A DNA stretch of 64,000 bases from Lepus europaeus (Eukaryota > Chordata > Mammalia > Lagomorpha > Leporidae). Position numbers and translations under genes: made by a program. The DNA lies in assembly GCF_033115175.1 (NCBI RefSeq), contig NC_084839.1:43323501-43387500 (forward strand). Reading direction: 5' to 3'. The notes beneath the pieces were generated by a model. It searched no databases and was not told the origin of the DNA. It saw nothing but the letters and a program-made list of their open reading frames with translations. Below, one piece after another: positions 1 through 11,702 of the stretch. Every line of letters starts with the position of its first letter. The first letter of the stretch is position 1.

Positions 1-163
1 GAAATGAGAGAAACTAGAGATACTCTTCATTTTTGTTGTTAATGCAATGATCTACTTAATAGCCCTAATGCTTTTATCCATTAACTCAACAAATACCATA
101 TGCCATCCACTTTTCTAGGTGCTGGATATACAAGAGTAAAACATATAAAAATCCCTGCTTCAG

Positions 164-476
164 GGCCGGCACTGTGGCGTAGTGGGCTAAGCTTCTGCCT
201 GTGGTGCCAGCATCCATATGGGCACCAGTTCTAGTCCCGGCTGCTCCTCTTCTGATCCAGCTCTCTGCTATGGCCTGGGAAAGCAGAGGAAGATGGCACA
301 AGTGCTTGGGCCCCTGCACCAGCGTGGGAGACCTGAACAAAGCTCCTGACTCCTGGCTTGGGATCAGCCCAGCTCTGGATGTTGCAGCCTTTTGGTGAGT
401 GAACCAGTGGATCTCTTTTCTGTGTCTCTCCCTCTCTCTCTAACTCTACCTCTCAAATAAATAAATAAAATTTTTT
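164..476 (+). mobile_element. CSINE, full length
   Basis: The head GGCCGGCACTGTGGCGTAG leads to the tail CTCTCAAATAAATAAATAAA. An AAAATCCCTGCTTCAGG target-site duplication flanks it at 148-164 and again at about 479-495. Confidence 0.9.
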
Positions 477-608
477 AAAAAATCCCTGCTTCAGGAAGCA
501 TATATTCTAGTGGTAGAGTTGGATAGAAACAGGATAAGTGAAAATGTAATGTGGAGCCAAAGGAAGGGGGGCTGGAAATCTGAGCAGGTGCTGTGAGGCC
601 GTCTTTGA

Positions 609-925
609 GGGGCTGGTGCTGGGGCATAGCAGGTAAAGCCGCTGCCTGCTATGCTGGCATGCCAAATGGGTGCCAGTTCAGGTCCAGCTGTTCTGCTTCC
701 AGTCTAGCTCCTTTTTAATGCACGCGGGGAAGCAGTGGAGTTTGGCCCAAGTTCCTGGGCCCCTGCACCCACATTGGTGACCCGGAAGAAGTTCCTGGCC
801 CCTGGCTCCTGGCTTCAGCCAGGCCCAGCCCTGGTTGTTGCAGCCATTTGGGGAGTGAACCAGGGGATGGAAGAGCTCTCTCTCTAACTCTCTCTACCTT
901 TCAAATAAATCTTTTTTTTTTTTAA
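609..925 (+). mobile_element. CSINE, full length, moderately diverged
   Basis: It has the head GGGCTGGTGCTGGGGCATAG, the B-box-like CAGTTCAGGTCC and the tail TTTCAAATAAATC plus a T/A run. Confidence 0.85.
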
Positions 926-2295
926 AAAAATAGCGATATTTAAGACCTAAAGGAATACAGGAGCTGCTCTCCTGCAGCTCTTCCCTGACCAAGCTGGCCT
1001 TTATTCTCTGAGCTTCTGATGGAAATCTTAGAACACGAACAACAGCAGCAGCTGCCATGCACTGAGCTCCTGCCGTGTGCAAGGGGCTGCGCGGGCTGTG
1101 TCTGCCACGTGTCACTTGCCCTCATGTCACTCCTGCTGGCCACGGGACGCAAGCACCTGCTTGCCTCTGGCACCTGCTGCGTGGTGGATCCCCCAGACTT
1201 GTGTCCACATCCCTAATGAGGGCCCTCCTCTTACCTGACCCCCTTGGAAACAGTAGCAAAGAATGACCCCCCCACCCATCAAGTTGGACGGGAGAGAAAT
1301 TACTGGCTGGTGCATCTGTCAGCATGGTGGGCTATGCCAGGAGATCTCCGAGACGATGCTGAAGCAATGTCCCAGGACCAGGTGAAAATAAATAGGAAAA
1401 TCGCAATGAAAGCAGCATTGAGAAAGCCTTTCTAAATGGAGCTGGGAGGCCATTAGCAGAATTGGACTTACGCACTCTCAAGCCAATGGCTTGAAGGTGG
1501 ACTTTCAATTACCTTTGGCAGCACCTAGAATGATTGCATAATTACAGTGTGCCCCATGCATGTCAAAAGCGTTTACTGGATGCTTGTTTATGAACATTTT
1601 TACATCATGTATGCATCCTGTTCTTCCCTTTAACCATTCACACGGCCCCTGTGACGTGGCCTCTGTTCTTTCTCGAAACTCAAAAGAAGTCCCTGACAAA
1701 GGCATTTTTCCTGCTCTGAATTTGCCTGCGTCAGCTCCCTCTTGCCCTGTTTCCTTGGGAACACTCATTCAGCGCTGTCTGAATCTGTCTCTCAGATTGC
1801 AACTCCCGAGTCCCAAAATAAAGTTCTTTTACTTTTTCAGTTTCTGAAGTTGATCAACAGCCACTATGTAGAAAGCCTAGCAAGCATCCAGCTTAGATTG
1901 GAGGAGGGTGATGGAATGTTCCACAAGGCTTAGCTCAAAAGGAGAAAACAATAAAAGCAACTCATGAATTTTCTGATGCATTTGTCCATTACTGAGAAGA
2001 ATTTACAGTTAGTTCTCTTGGGAAGTTGGTATCATTAAAAAAAAAAAAAAAAAAAAACTAAGCAAGCCAAAAGCAAATCAGTTACTAACTCCAGGAAAAT
2101 AAAAAGTTCAAGAAATTTAATAGCAATATATTATATGCCTTGACAATGAACAAAGTTAAAATGTAGCAAACACTATACAGTGATAGAAGGAAAATTATGA
2201 TGTGACTATTGGGGCTATGGAAAGGTTTAAATGGGGGACAGAGATTTCAGAGCTAAAGGTTCATATTCCATACAGAGAACATAAGAGCGAATGCT
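926..2295. other. No gene seen; A-run at about 2036-2057
   Basis: Mostly single-copy-looking DNA inside presumed STPG4 intron 3. The open frames are short and show no family resemblance. Confidence 0.5.
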
Positions 2296-2614
2296 GGGGC
2301 CGGTGCTGTGGCATAGTGGGTAAAGCCACCGCCTGCAGCACCAGCATCCCATATGGGCACCAGTTTAAGTACCGGCTGTTCCACTTTTGATCCAGCTCTC
2401 TGCTGTGGCCTGGGAGAGCAGTGGAGGACGGCCCAAGTCCTTGGGCCCCTGCACCCACATGGGAGACCTGGAAGAAGTTCCTGGCTCCTGGCTTCAGATC
2501 AGCACAGCTCAGACTGTTGTGCCATCTGGAGAGTGTACCAGCAGATGGAAGACCTCTCTCTCATTGTAACTCTGCCTTTCAAATAAATAAATAAATCTTA
2601 AAAAAAAAAAAAAG
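2296..2614 (+). mobile_element. CSINE, full length
   Basis: Starts GGGGCCGGTGCTGTGGCATAG and ends CTTTCAAATAAATAAATAAAT plus poly(A). Confidence 0.92.
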
Positions 2615-2800
2615 ATAATGCCTAAAATGAAAAAGAACAAAGGAATAGTCCTATAATAGCTAAGAGAGTTCAAGGAAACCATCACAAGGAGTTAGAAATG
2701 TGGGGAGGGACAGAGCAGAAACCTGCCTTTTGTTATGATTTTATATCAAAGGTCATTTAGCCATAGGCACGTATTACTTTGGTGAGAATAAAAATATTTT

Positions 2801-3007
2801 ATTTTTTAAGATGTTTTTATTTATTTGAAAGGCAGAGTTAGAGAGAGAGAGAGAGAGAGGCAGAGAAAGAAAGAGAGCTGATTTACTCCCCAAATGGCTA
2901 CAATGGCCACAGCTGGGCCAATCCGAAGCCAGGCATGTGGGTGCAGGGGCCCAAGCACTTGGGCCATCTTCCACTGCTTTATCCAATACAACACGGCACC
3001 GGCCCCA
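2801..3007 (-). mobile_element. CSINE with internal deletion; first of a pair at one target site
   Basis: The T-rich tail and the GA tract are at the low end and GGCCCC at the high end. The middle, with its B-box region, is missing. It is flanked by AGAATAAAAATATTTT at 2785-2800 and 3008-3023. Confidence 0.85.
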
Positions 3008-3023
3008 AGAATAAAAATATTTT

Positions 3024-3072
3024 TTAAAGATTTATTTATTTGAAAGGCAGAGTTACAGAGATGCAGAGGCAG

Positions 3073-3113
<41 letters not shown>

Positions 3114-3371
3114 AAGAGGTCTTCCATCCACCAGTTCACTCCCCAGATGGCCACAACGGCCAGAGCTGAGCTGATCCGAAGTCAGGAGCCAGGGGCTTCT
3201 TCCGGGTCTCCCATGTGGGTGCAGGGACCCAAGCACCTGGGTCATCTTCTACTGCTTTCCCATCCACAGCAGCTGTATCAAAAGTGGAGCAGCCGGGACT
3301 CGAACCAGCGTCCATATGGGATGCTGACACTGCAGGCGGCAGCTTTACCTGCTATGCCATCGTGCCAGCCC
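3024..3371 (-). mobile_element. CSINE, full length; second of a pair at one target site
   Basis: Runs from TTTAAAGATTTATTTATTTG to GCCAGCCCC. Its flanks are 3008-3023 and AATAAAAATATTTT at 3373-3386, the same word that flanks the neighbouring element. Confidence 0.9.
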
Positions 3372-3399
3372 CAATAAAAATATTTTAAGAAAGCATTCT

Positions 3400-3870
3400 G
3401 ATAGTTTTTTCAGCCTGATAACCAGACAGTGATATTACACTTGGAATAATTTTTTTAAATAACTTTTTATTGCAACTCTTTTTATCAATGTGTAATATTT
3501 GCACATATTTATAGGTTACAGTATGATGATGTGATACATGTTCACAATGTGTAGTGATCAAACCTGGGTTAAAAAATTAATTTTTAATCTACAAATAAAA
3601 GTTGTATGTATCATGTATGTACTGTGGAATGGTTAAATCAAACCAATTCACATATGCATTACCTAACATAAATTTTTTGTGGTGAGGATACTTCAAGTCT
3701 ACTCTCAGAGATTTTTGAGGATACAGTATATTATTAACTCTAGTCACCAGGTTGTACATTAAATCTCTTTAACTCATAAAAGAGCCGTTTTCGTCTATAA
3801 CTTGCCACAAATGGGTTACTGACATTGAAATCCCTAGTATGCCTTCATTGCATTAATCATTCACAGTTTA
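3400..3870 (-). mobile_element. Old L1 3'UTR fragment
   Basis: The antisense L1 3'UTR text is recognisable: GATGTGATACATG, GTGATCAAACCTGGGTTA, CATTACCTAACATAAAT and TATTATTAACTCTAGTCACC. Confidence 0.6.
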
Positions 3871-5482
3871 TCCACTATGATGAGGAAAATGTTGCTATAT
3901 CAAAAGGAGTCATTGTATGTTTTAAACACCAAATTTGTCAGAGTTAACTGCGTTATACTCACAGGTATGAAGCAGCCTGTTGGGAATCTTTGAACTGCAG
4001 AACGGAACACGAAGCTCCTGTATTAAAAAAAAAAAAAGATGTGATTTTCTACATCTTCCCTTTTTGTGAAAAAGATCTTTGTTGACGTATTCCCTGTCTC
4101 TCATTAACTATTTTAAAGTACTAGTCTAAATGCGAGGTACATCCGTGAGGTTTAAAGCCGTGAGTATGAAGATGTGCGGATGTGAGAAGGAAGGCAGGAG
4201 TGAAATGAGGAAAATAAGAGCATAATTACCTGGAAGGGAACTTGGGAACTGGGGCGGGAAGCACCTCGTACTGCCCCGGGCAAAGCCGAAGAGACTGCAC
4301 AGATTGAACAAGGATGGCAATAATAGGTTAACACAGGTCGGAAACTCACTTATTACCAGTCATTCATGATCCTTTGTTTCACGATCAAATAACACTATAT
4401 GAGTTAGCTCTACATTTTCAAAGGTGGCGCTTCAAAACTCCAATGTACAGTAACTTTTCATGGTGAGTTTTACAGACAGCATGCCCGAGACACCGCATAG
4501 GAAAATGCCGTCCAGTGGACCCCATTTTAAATGTCCCAGATTCCACAGATCAAGCTGACTGTCCAATGAGCCCAGAGCCGGTGCTGGGGAGCACAGCGGG
4601 AGGGCCACCTGGTCCCAGACCCGCAGGAGTGAGAAGGGCTCACGGAAACCATCCTAACACAGAACACCGCAGCCGGCGCTACAAACGGGGAAAGGCAAGG
4701 GGCAGGGAAGGACTAATCCGCTGGGGTACGCGGAGGAAGTCTTTGGAGGCAGGCAGGACTTGCTGGGGGAGATCCAGGGAGGGTGTGCCAAGAAGGAAGA
4801 CTTACCTGTGAGCCCGCCTCTGCCCACGGCCAAATCTATTACACACCATCCGGGGACTCCTGTCCCGGGTCTGTGGACGTTAGCCCAGAGGCACGAGAAA
4901 CAAGGGGGTGTTAGGCATTGGTGAGGGGCGAGAGTGGGATCTGTGAGGGGAGGGAGGGCAGGAGAGAAGGGAGGAGGACGCCGTGGCCTCCCCAGCAGTC
5001 TGTGTTGCAGAAGCTGGCGGGCAGGCAGGTGTGAGATGACAAAGGCCTAGGAAGAAGACTTCCGAAGCCAGCAGTCTCCTTTCACCGCCTGTTATTTTTA
5101 TATCCAATGTTAGGAAACAATACCATCTTTGTTGAGAACGAGGCACCCCTAGCCTGGAGTTGCCAGCCACGTGGACGTTCCTCTATCGCAGTTCGCCCTG
5201 TGACTGTCTTTCCCAGATTAATACACCGTTTCGACCACAGAGAAAGCTTTTCTTGAGGGTGCGGTGATGCTGACAGTGAATACAAGCTTGATGGTGAAGG
5301 ACACACGTGGCCCCTGATGCACCTGTGCCTTGTTAACTGCTCGACATAACAAACACCAAGGAGACCAGAGTGGTCTAGTGTCACAGAAGCACAAGAGGTC
5401 TTTCCTGGGGGCCAGCAACATATAACTTTTAAATTCTGATGATGGTTACATGAATTTAAACATGCATACACTTTATTCCGTC

Positions 5483-5527
5483 TCTGCCTCTCTCTGTCTC
5501 TCTCTCTCTCTTTCTCTCTCTCTCTGC
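5483..5527 (+). repeat. CT-rich simple repeat
   Basis: A run of CTCTCTGTCTCTCTCTCTC type, possibly the eroded tail of an old SINE. Confidence 0.75.
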
Positions 5528-5887
5528 ATATACACACACACAAGAAAGAAAGAGGAGGAGGGAAAAGATCCCTTAAAACAGATATTTGTTCATCCAAACT
5601 CAGCAATCTACCTAAGAGTTCTGTAATGAGCATTTATGTAAAACAAACAGACCTCCTAGACAGCATTGGTCTGGAAAAGAATCTTGGTTACCCACAATAC
5701 CATCTTGCGTACTTAACCTGCTCTACCTGGCATCACTCAGTTTTTGCTATTTAACATAGCTGCAAGAGCGCTTTTTCCACAAAGCCTCGAGGAGCACGGC
5801 CTTACATCGGGGAGGGCCTTTCTGTACCCTGCTAAACTGGCTGCAGACTCTCTGGGTGGTTCCGTGCTCCTTGGGTCCTTGAGTCTG

Positions 5888-5909
5888 CACACACACACAC
5901 ACACACACT
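5888..5909 (+). repeat. (CA)n microsatellite
   Basis: About ten uninterrupted CA units. Confidence 0.9.
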
Positions 5910-6189
5910 ACTCTGTCATTCCCACATAGGCTTCTCAGTTCTTCAGTTGCTATGTATAATGTAAGGCTCAGAGAATACACAATATGCCTAGCTAAAAAAC
6001 AAAAACAAAAAAACAAAAAACAGATTCTAGCTAGTCTTTCAAACTATGCTGATTAGATACCCAATTTGAAGTCATAAAATATGGCAGGATGATACCCTCA
6101 TGGCTGTGTAACTCAGTTATGTTGCCTCAATACCATCAGTGTCAGAAAACTGGAATGATGGGAGAAAACCTGACTTACTAGACTGTTTA

Positions 6190-9100
6190 GTGTGACAACA
6201 ATATAATTGTGAAGATTTATGCTTAGAGCAGTTTTAGGCTCCTAGCAAAATTTAGAGAAAGGGCCAGAGATTTCTCTTATGCTCCTGGCTCCCACATATG
6301 GTTAACCTCCATTTTCCCGCAGAGCGATGGGTGTGTTAAACAAGGGATGAGTTTATTGGGCCCCGGAGTCCACGGTTACATCACGGCTCACTCTCGGTGT
6401 TGTACACCCCATGACCTGGACGAAGGCACAGTGACCTGGACCCCTAGTAGAGGAGCACAAAGGGCATTCTCACTGCCCTGGGAAGGCTCTGTGCTCTGCC
6501 TGCTCATCCCTCCCCACCCCCCACCCCCACCCCCAGTCACTTGCCAGCCATTGTCTTTTTACTGTTTCCATAGTTTCATCTTTTTCAGAATGTCATCTAG
6601 TTGGAATCGTATAGTTTGTTACCTTTTCGACAGGCTTCTTTCACTTAGTAATAGGCATTTAAGTTCCATGCCTTTTAATGGCTTGATATCTCTTTTTTCA
6701 GCAGTGAAAAATATTGCATCTTCTGACTGCACCACAGTTGATTTAGCCATCCATCCACTAAAGAACATCTTGGTTGCTCCCCCGTTTTTGTAGTTAGCAA
6801 TAAAGCTGCTATAAACATCCACGGGCAGTCTTTCGTGTGGACATAGCTTTCAGCTCCTTTAGATAAATACTAAGGAGTGGACTGCTGGATATTACGGTAA
6901 AAAATATATTTAGTTTTATTTTAAAAATAACTCTTCCAAACTACCTTCCAAGGTGGCTGTATCACCGTGCACACCCAGCGGCGGTGAGGGAGGGCTCCTC
7001 TCAGCCCGCATCCTCGCCAGCTTCGGTTTCCCATGTTCTGGATCTCAGCCATTCTAATAGTTGTGAAGTGCTAGCCCATGGTGGTTTTTTCTTGGATTTC
7101 CCTGGTGATAAATGATGTGGAGTATCTTTCCATGTGCTTGTTTGCCACCTATATATCTTCTTTGGTGAGGTGTCTGCTAAGGTGTTTGGTCCACGTTTGT
7201 ATTCATGTTGAATTGTAAGAGTTCCTTGTTTATTTTTGGATCATAGTCCTGTATCAGATATGTCTTGGGGGCTGGGCAATGGGTTAGGCCACGGCCTTGT
7301 TACTTGAGCCATCACTTGCTGCCTCCCAGAGCTGCTCTGGCAGGAAGCTGGAGTTGGGAGCTGAGGCCAAGAATCAAATCCAGGGATTTCTATGTGGGAC
7401 ATGGACATCTTAACTGCTAGGCCAAACACCTCAGTACTGTGCTTTTAATTTCAAATTCTATTTATTCATCCTGTTTTATAGGAAAGCACCTGACTTTTGT
7501 ATATCAGCCTTTATCCTACAACATCACTATAAATACTACTAGTTCCAAGAACTGCTTTTGTTCTTTTGAATTATTTACATGGACAATCTCATCATCTGTG
7601 AATAAGGACAATTTTATTTCTTCTTTCCCAATTGGTCTTTTCCTTTTCTTTTCTTGTTGCATTAACAAGGACTAGGAGTGGTTGGAGAGCAATATCTTGC
7701 CTTGTCCTTGACCTTGGTGGGAAAGTTTCTAACTGTTAAGTATGATGATAGCTGTAGGTTTTTTGGTAAGTATTCTTTATTAAGTTGCAGAAGTTCCCCT
7801 CTATTCCTATTTTACTGAGAATTTTGATCGTGAGTGGATGTTGGGTTTTGTCAAATGCTTTTTCTGCATCTATTGACGTAATCTGTTACTTTTCTTCTTT
7901 AGCTGTTGAGGCCGGAGATTAATTTTTGAATGTTGAACCAGTCTTGTATTTAACTGAGATAAATCCAAGCTGGTCTTAGTGTATTATTCTTTTTATACAT
8001 TGTTGGACTTCACTTAATAATATGTTGTTGAGGATTTTTACATCTGCATTCATAAGAGATATTGGTCCCATAGTTTTCTTTTCTTATGATTTATTTGACT
8101 TTGATATCAGGGTGATGCTGGCCTCATAGAATGAGTTAGAAAATGCCTTCTAATTCTACCTTCTGAAAGGGATTATAAAGAATCGGTATGATTTCTTCCT
8201 TAAATATTTGGTAGAATACACATGTGATCTCACTATTATTTACTCAATTTCTTTAATAAATATAAGCCTATTTAGAGTGTCAATTTCTTCTTATGTGGGT
8301 TTTGACAGATGGTTTCTCCCAAGGAACTGGGCTATCCAGGTTATCAAATTTGCAGGCACAGAATTGTTCATAATGTTCCTATATTATTCTTTTAACATCT
8401 GGGTATCTGTAATGATGTCCTCTCTTGTGGGTCTGACATTAGCAGTTTGTGTCTTCTCTCTTTTTTTCTTAGCCTGGATAGAGGTTTACCAGCTTTGTCC
8501 ATCTTGTCAAGCTTTGTTTCGTTGATTTTTCTCAGTTGATTTCCCATTTCCAATTTCATGGACTTCTGCTCTAATTTTTGCTATTTATTTTCTTCTGCTT
8601 ACTCTGAGTTTACCTTTCCTATTCTAGTTTCCTAAGGCAGTAACTTAGGTGATGGACTTTGGGCCTTTCTTCTTTTCTGGCATATGCATTCAGTGCTATA
8701 AATGCCCTTCTAAGCACTGCTTTTGCTATATCCCAGATTTGGTTGGACTGTTTTCATTTTCATGTTGTTCAGAATGGCCTTAAATCTCTCCTGAGAGATC
8801 GTCTTTGATGCATGTGTCCATTCAAAGTGTGTTGTTTAATCTCCATGTGTTTGGGGGATTTTCTAGGTACCTTGCTATTGCTGGTTTGTAGTTTAATTCC
8901 ATGGTGGCCTGAATGCAGACACTGTATGATTTCTATTCTCTCCAACTCGGTAAGGTGTGTTTTCATGGCTCAGAACGGGCTGAACGCTTTTCTGCTATTG
9001 TTGAACCAGTCTGTACACATCAATAATATTCCGTTGACAAATGTTGGTGTTGACTTCAGCTACATCCTTGCTGAAGGAAGCCTGACGGGTCTGTGCGTTC

Positions 9101-9330
9101 CTGATGAAGCAGTGTTTAAGCCTCCAGCTATAGGAGTGGGTCCACCTATTTCTCTGTGCAGTTTCACATGTTTTGGCCTCCTGTAGTTTGATACTCGGCA
9201 GTTAGGCACGTACACACTGCTATCCCTCCTTGGGGTGCTGACCCTTACCATTATAGTGTCCCTCCCTGTCCTGGATGACTTTCCTTGCTCTTTTGACATG
9301 AATGAAGCCCCTCCTGGTTTTCTTTAGGTG
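6190..9330 (-). mobile_element. Old L1, 3' part (ORF2 end and 3'UTR), eroded
   Basis: Read antisense, the text is that of a mammalian L1: TTAGCAATAAAGCTGCTATA, ATTTCCCTGGTGATAAATGA, TCAAATGCTTTTTCTGCATC and ATATCCCAGATTTGGTTGGA. It is broken by stops and interrupted by SINEs. The same element appears to continue at 9730-10110, 10815-11090 and above 11700. Confidence 0.75.
7266..7435 (-). mobile_element. Old, short SINE fragment inside L1
   Basis: GGGAGCTGAGGCC and AATCAAATCCAGG resemble an antisense SINE body with a B-box. CTTAACTGCTAGGCC resembles the A-box side. It is diverged. Confidence 0.5.
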
Positions 9331-9383
9331 AGTCTTTGAATGATGTATCTTTATTCACTTTTCATCAATATATGTTCTTACAC

Positions 9384-9718
9384 TTTTTTTTTTTTTTTTT
9401 TTTTGGACAGGCAGAGTGGACAGTGAGAGAAAGAGAGAAACGGAGAGAAAGGTCTCCCTTTTCCATTGGTTCACCCCCCAGTGGCCACTGCAGCCGGCGC
9501 ACCGTGCTGATCCGAAGCCAGGAGCCAGGTGCTTCTCCTGGTCTCCCATGCGGGTGCAGGGCCCAAGCACTTGGGCCATCCTCCACTGCACTCCCGGGCC
9601 ATAGCAGAGAGCTGGACTGGAAGAGGAGCAACAAAATCCGGCGCCCCAACCGGGACTAGAACCCGGTGTGCCAGCGTCGCAGGTGGAGGATTAGCCTAGT
9701 GAGCTGCGGCGCCGGCCT
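9384..9718 (-). mobile_element. CSINE, poly(A) sub-type, full length
   Basis: A T-run followed by GGACAGGCAGAG at the low end and GAGCTGCGGCGCCGGCC at the head. TTCTTACACTT flanks both sides. Confidence 0.92.
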
Positions 9719-9729
9719 ATCTTCTTACA

Positions 9730-10110
9730 CTTAAAGTAAGTTTCTTGCAGACAATATTTATCTGGGTCTTATATTTTGATCCACTTTGACAATCTTGTCT
9801 TTTAGTTGATTCATTAAGACCATTGATGGTCCAAGTGATTATTTACAGTTGAATTAATATCTGCCATATTCATTACTGTCTGCAACAATTCTGGGGCCAG
9901 CACTGTGATGTAGCGGTAAAGCCACCTCCTGCACCTCTGACTTCCACATAAATAATAGATCTTTAAAAAAAAATTCTTTGCTTTTGTCCTTCATTTCTAT
10001 TTTTGTTTTTCCATTCTTTTTTTCCCACCCTTTGTGGGCCTAATTAAATTTTATATTATTTCATTTTCTCTCCTTTCTTAGTATAACAGTTTTGGTTTTC
10101 TACTTTTAAT
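9730..10110 (-). mobile_element. Old L1 fragment, continuation
   Basis: The antisense L1 text continues after the SINE: GTTTCTTGCAGACAATAT and TGATTCATTAAGACCATTGA. Confidence 0.55.
9892..9972 (+). mobile_element. CSINE with large internal deletion (head plus tail only)
   Basis: GGGGCCAGCACTGTGATGTAG and TAAAGCCACCTCCTGCA run directly into a CACATAAATAATAGATCTTT tail. About 240 bases of body are missing. Confidence 0.7.
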
Positions 10111-10114
10111 TTTT

Positions 10115-10424
10115 TTTTTTAGATTTATTTATTTATTTGAAAGTCAGAGTTACACAGAGAGGAGAGGCAGAGAAAGAGAGGTCTTCCATACAATGGTTCA
10201 CTCCCCAGATGGCCACAACGGCCGGAGCTGCGCCAATCCGAAGCCAGGAGCCAGGAACTTCCTCCGGGTCTCCCATGTGGGTGCAGGGCCACCTTCCACT
10301 GCTTTCCCAGGCCATAGCAGAGAGCTGGGTTGGAAGAGGAGCAGCCAGGACTAGAACCGGCGCCCATATGGGATGCTGGCACTTCAGGCCAGGGCATCAA
10401 CCCACTGCGCCCCAGCGCCAGCCC
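10115..10424 (-). mobile_element. CSINE, full length
   Basis: Runs from AGATTTATTTATTTATTTG to GCGCCAGCCCC, flanked by TCTACTTTTAATTTTT on both sides. Confidence 0.92.
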
Positions 10425-10485
10425 CTCTACTTTTAATTTTTAAAAAATTTTTGTACTTGCTCCAGTGTTTGCAATATACTTAAAA

Positions 10486-10815
10486 AAAAAAGATTTATTT
10501 ATTTATTTGAAAGTCAAAGTCACACAGAAAGAGAAGGAGAAGCAGAGAGAGAGAGGTCTTCTATCCACTGGTTCACTCCCCAATTGGCCGCAACAGCTGG
10601 AGCTGCACCAATCCGAAGCCAGGGGCCAGAAGCTTCTTCTGGGTCTCCCACATGAGTGCAGGGGCCAAAGGACTTGGGCCATCTTCTACTGCCTTCCCAG
10701 GCCATAGCAGGGAGCTGGATTGGAAGTGGAACAACAGGGACTAGAACCAGCACCCATAAAGGATGCTGGTGCTTCAGGCCAGGGCATTAACCCACTGCAC
10801 CACAGCGCTGGCCCT
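10486..10815 (-). mobile_element. CSINE, full length
   Basis: Runs from AAAAGATTTATTTATTTATT to CACAGCGCTGGCCC, with a GCAATATA duplication on both sides. Confidence 0.9.
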
Positions 10816-11085
10816 GCAATATATATCTACATCTAATTTACATTTGCAGTCACCTTTAATAACACTGTACTGCCTTATGGGTAATTGAGCACCTTATCAT
10901 AACAAGGTAATTCTGATTCCTCCCTCCTGTACCTTGTATCATTGCTATCACTCATTGTACCTACTTGTAAACATACATAAGCACACACAAGATATATACA
11001 TAAGAATACATAATCACACACTTTGTTGTTATTATTTTTGGAGAAATTCACATTTAGATCAGTTAGAAAATTTAAAAAGAAAAAA
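10816..11085 (-). mobile_element. Old L1 fragment, continuation
   Basis: AT-rich antisense L1-like text such as GGTAATTCTGATTCCTCCC and ACTTGTAAACATACATA. It is weakly recognisable. Confidence 0.4.
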
Positions 11086-11375
11086 TAGGGACAGGCATTT
11101 GCTTCAGCAGTTCAACTGCTGATTAAGATGTCTTCATTCCATACTGGATACTAAGGCACACCCCTGGGAGGCAGCAGGTGATGCTCAGGTGATGGCCCCC
11201 GCACACAGGTGGGAGACCCTGAGGAACCTCTGACTTCAGATGGGCCCAGCTCTGGTTATTGCAGCCAATTGGAGAGTGAACCAGAGGATGGAGCATCTCT
11301 GTCTCTTCCTCTCTCTCTCTGTAAACTCTGCCTTTCATATAAATAAATAAATAAATCTTTAAAAAAAAAAAAAAC
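11086..11375 (+). mobile_element. CSINE, old and diverged
   Basis: It retains GAGAGTGAACCAGAGGATGG and the tail TTTCATATAAATAAATAAAT. The head is eroded. Confidence 0.75.
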
Positions 11376-11379
11376 TTAT

Positions 11380-11702
11380 TGGCTGGTGCCGTGGCTCACT
11401 AGGCTAATCCTCCGCCTGCGCTGCCGACACCCTGGGTTCTAGTCCTGGTCGGGGCGCCGGATTCTGTCCCGGTTGCTCCTCTTCCAGGCCAGCTCTCTGC
11501 TGTGGCCCGGGAGGGCAGTGGAAGATGGCCCAAGTGCTTGGGCCCTGCACCCGCATGGGAGACCAGGAGGAAGCACCTGGCTCCTGGCTTCGGATCGACG
11601 CAGCGCCGGCCATAGTGGCCATTGGGGGGGTGAACCAACAGAAGGAAGACCTTTCTGTCTGTCTGTCTCTCTAACTCTGCCTGTCCAAAAAAAAAAAAAA
11701 AA
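11380..11702 (+). mobile_element. CSINE, poly(A) sub-type, full length
   Basis: GGCTGGTGCCGTGGCTCACT leads to CTCTGCCTGTCC plus a poly(A) tail of about 17 A. Confidence 0.9.

Larger units (their letters stand above)
3871..6190. other. No gene seen; single-copy-like sequence
   Basis: G+C is higher at 4480-5100. A perfect minus-strand donor consensus (CACAG|GTAAGT) lies near 4806. The 183-codon minus-strand open frame at 5082-5633 runs through a CT-rich tract and has no family resemblance. Confidence 0.5.

Noticed and set aside
4800-4880. STPG4 exon 4 ending at the strong donor near 4806
   Set aside because: The sequence upstream of the donor contains stops in the needed frame and shows none of the expected PG-rich motif, so it is kept only as a low-interest finding.
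5082-5633. 183-codon minus-strand open frame
   Set aside because: It passes through a CT simple repeat giving Arg/Glu runs and has no family resemblance or splice context.
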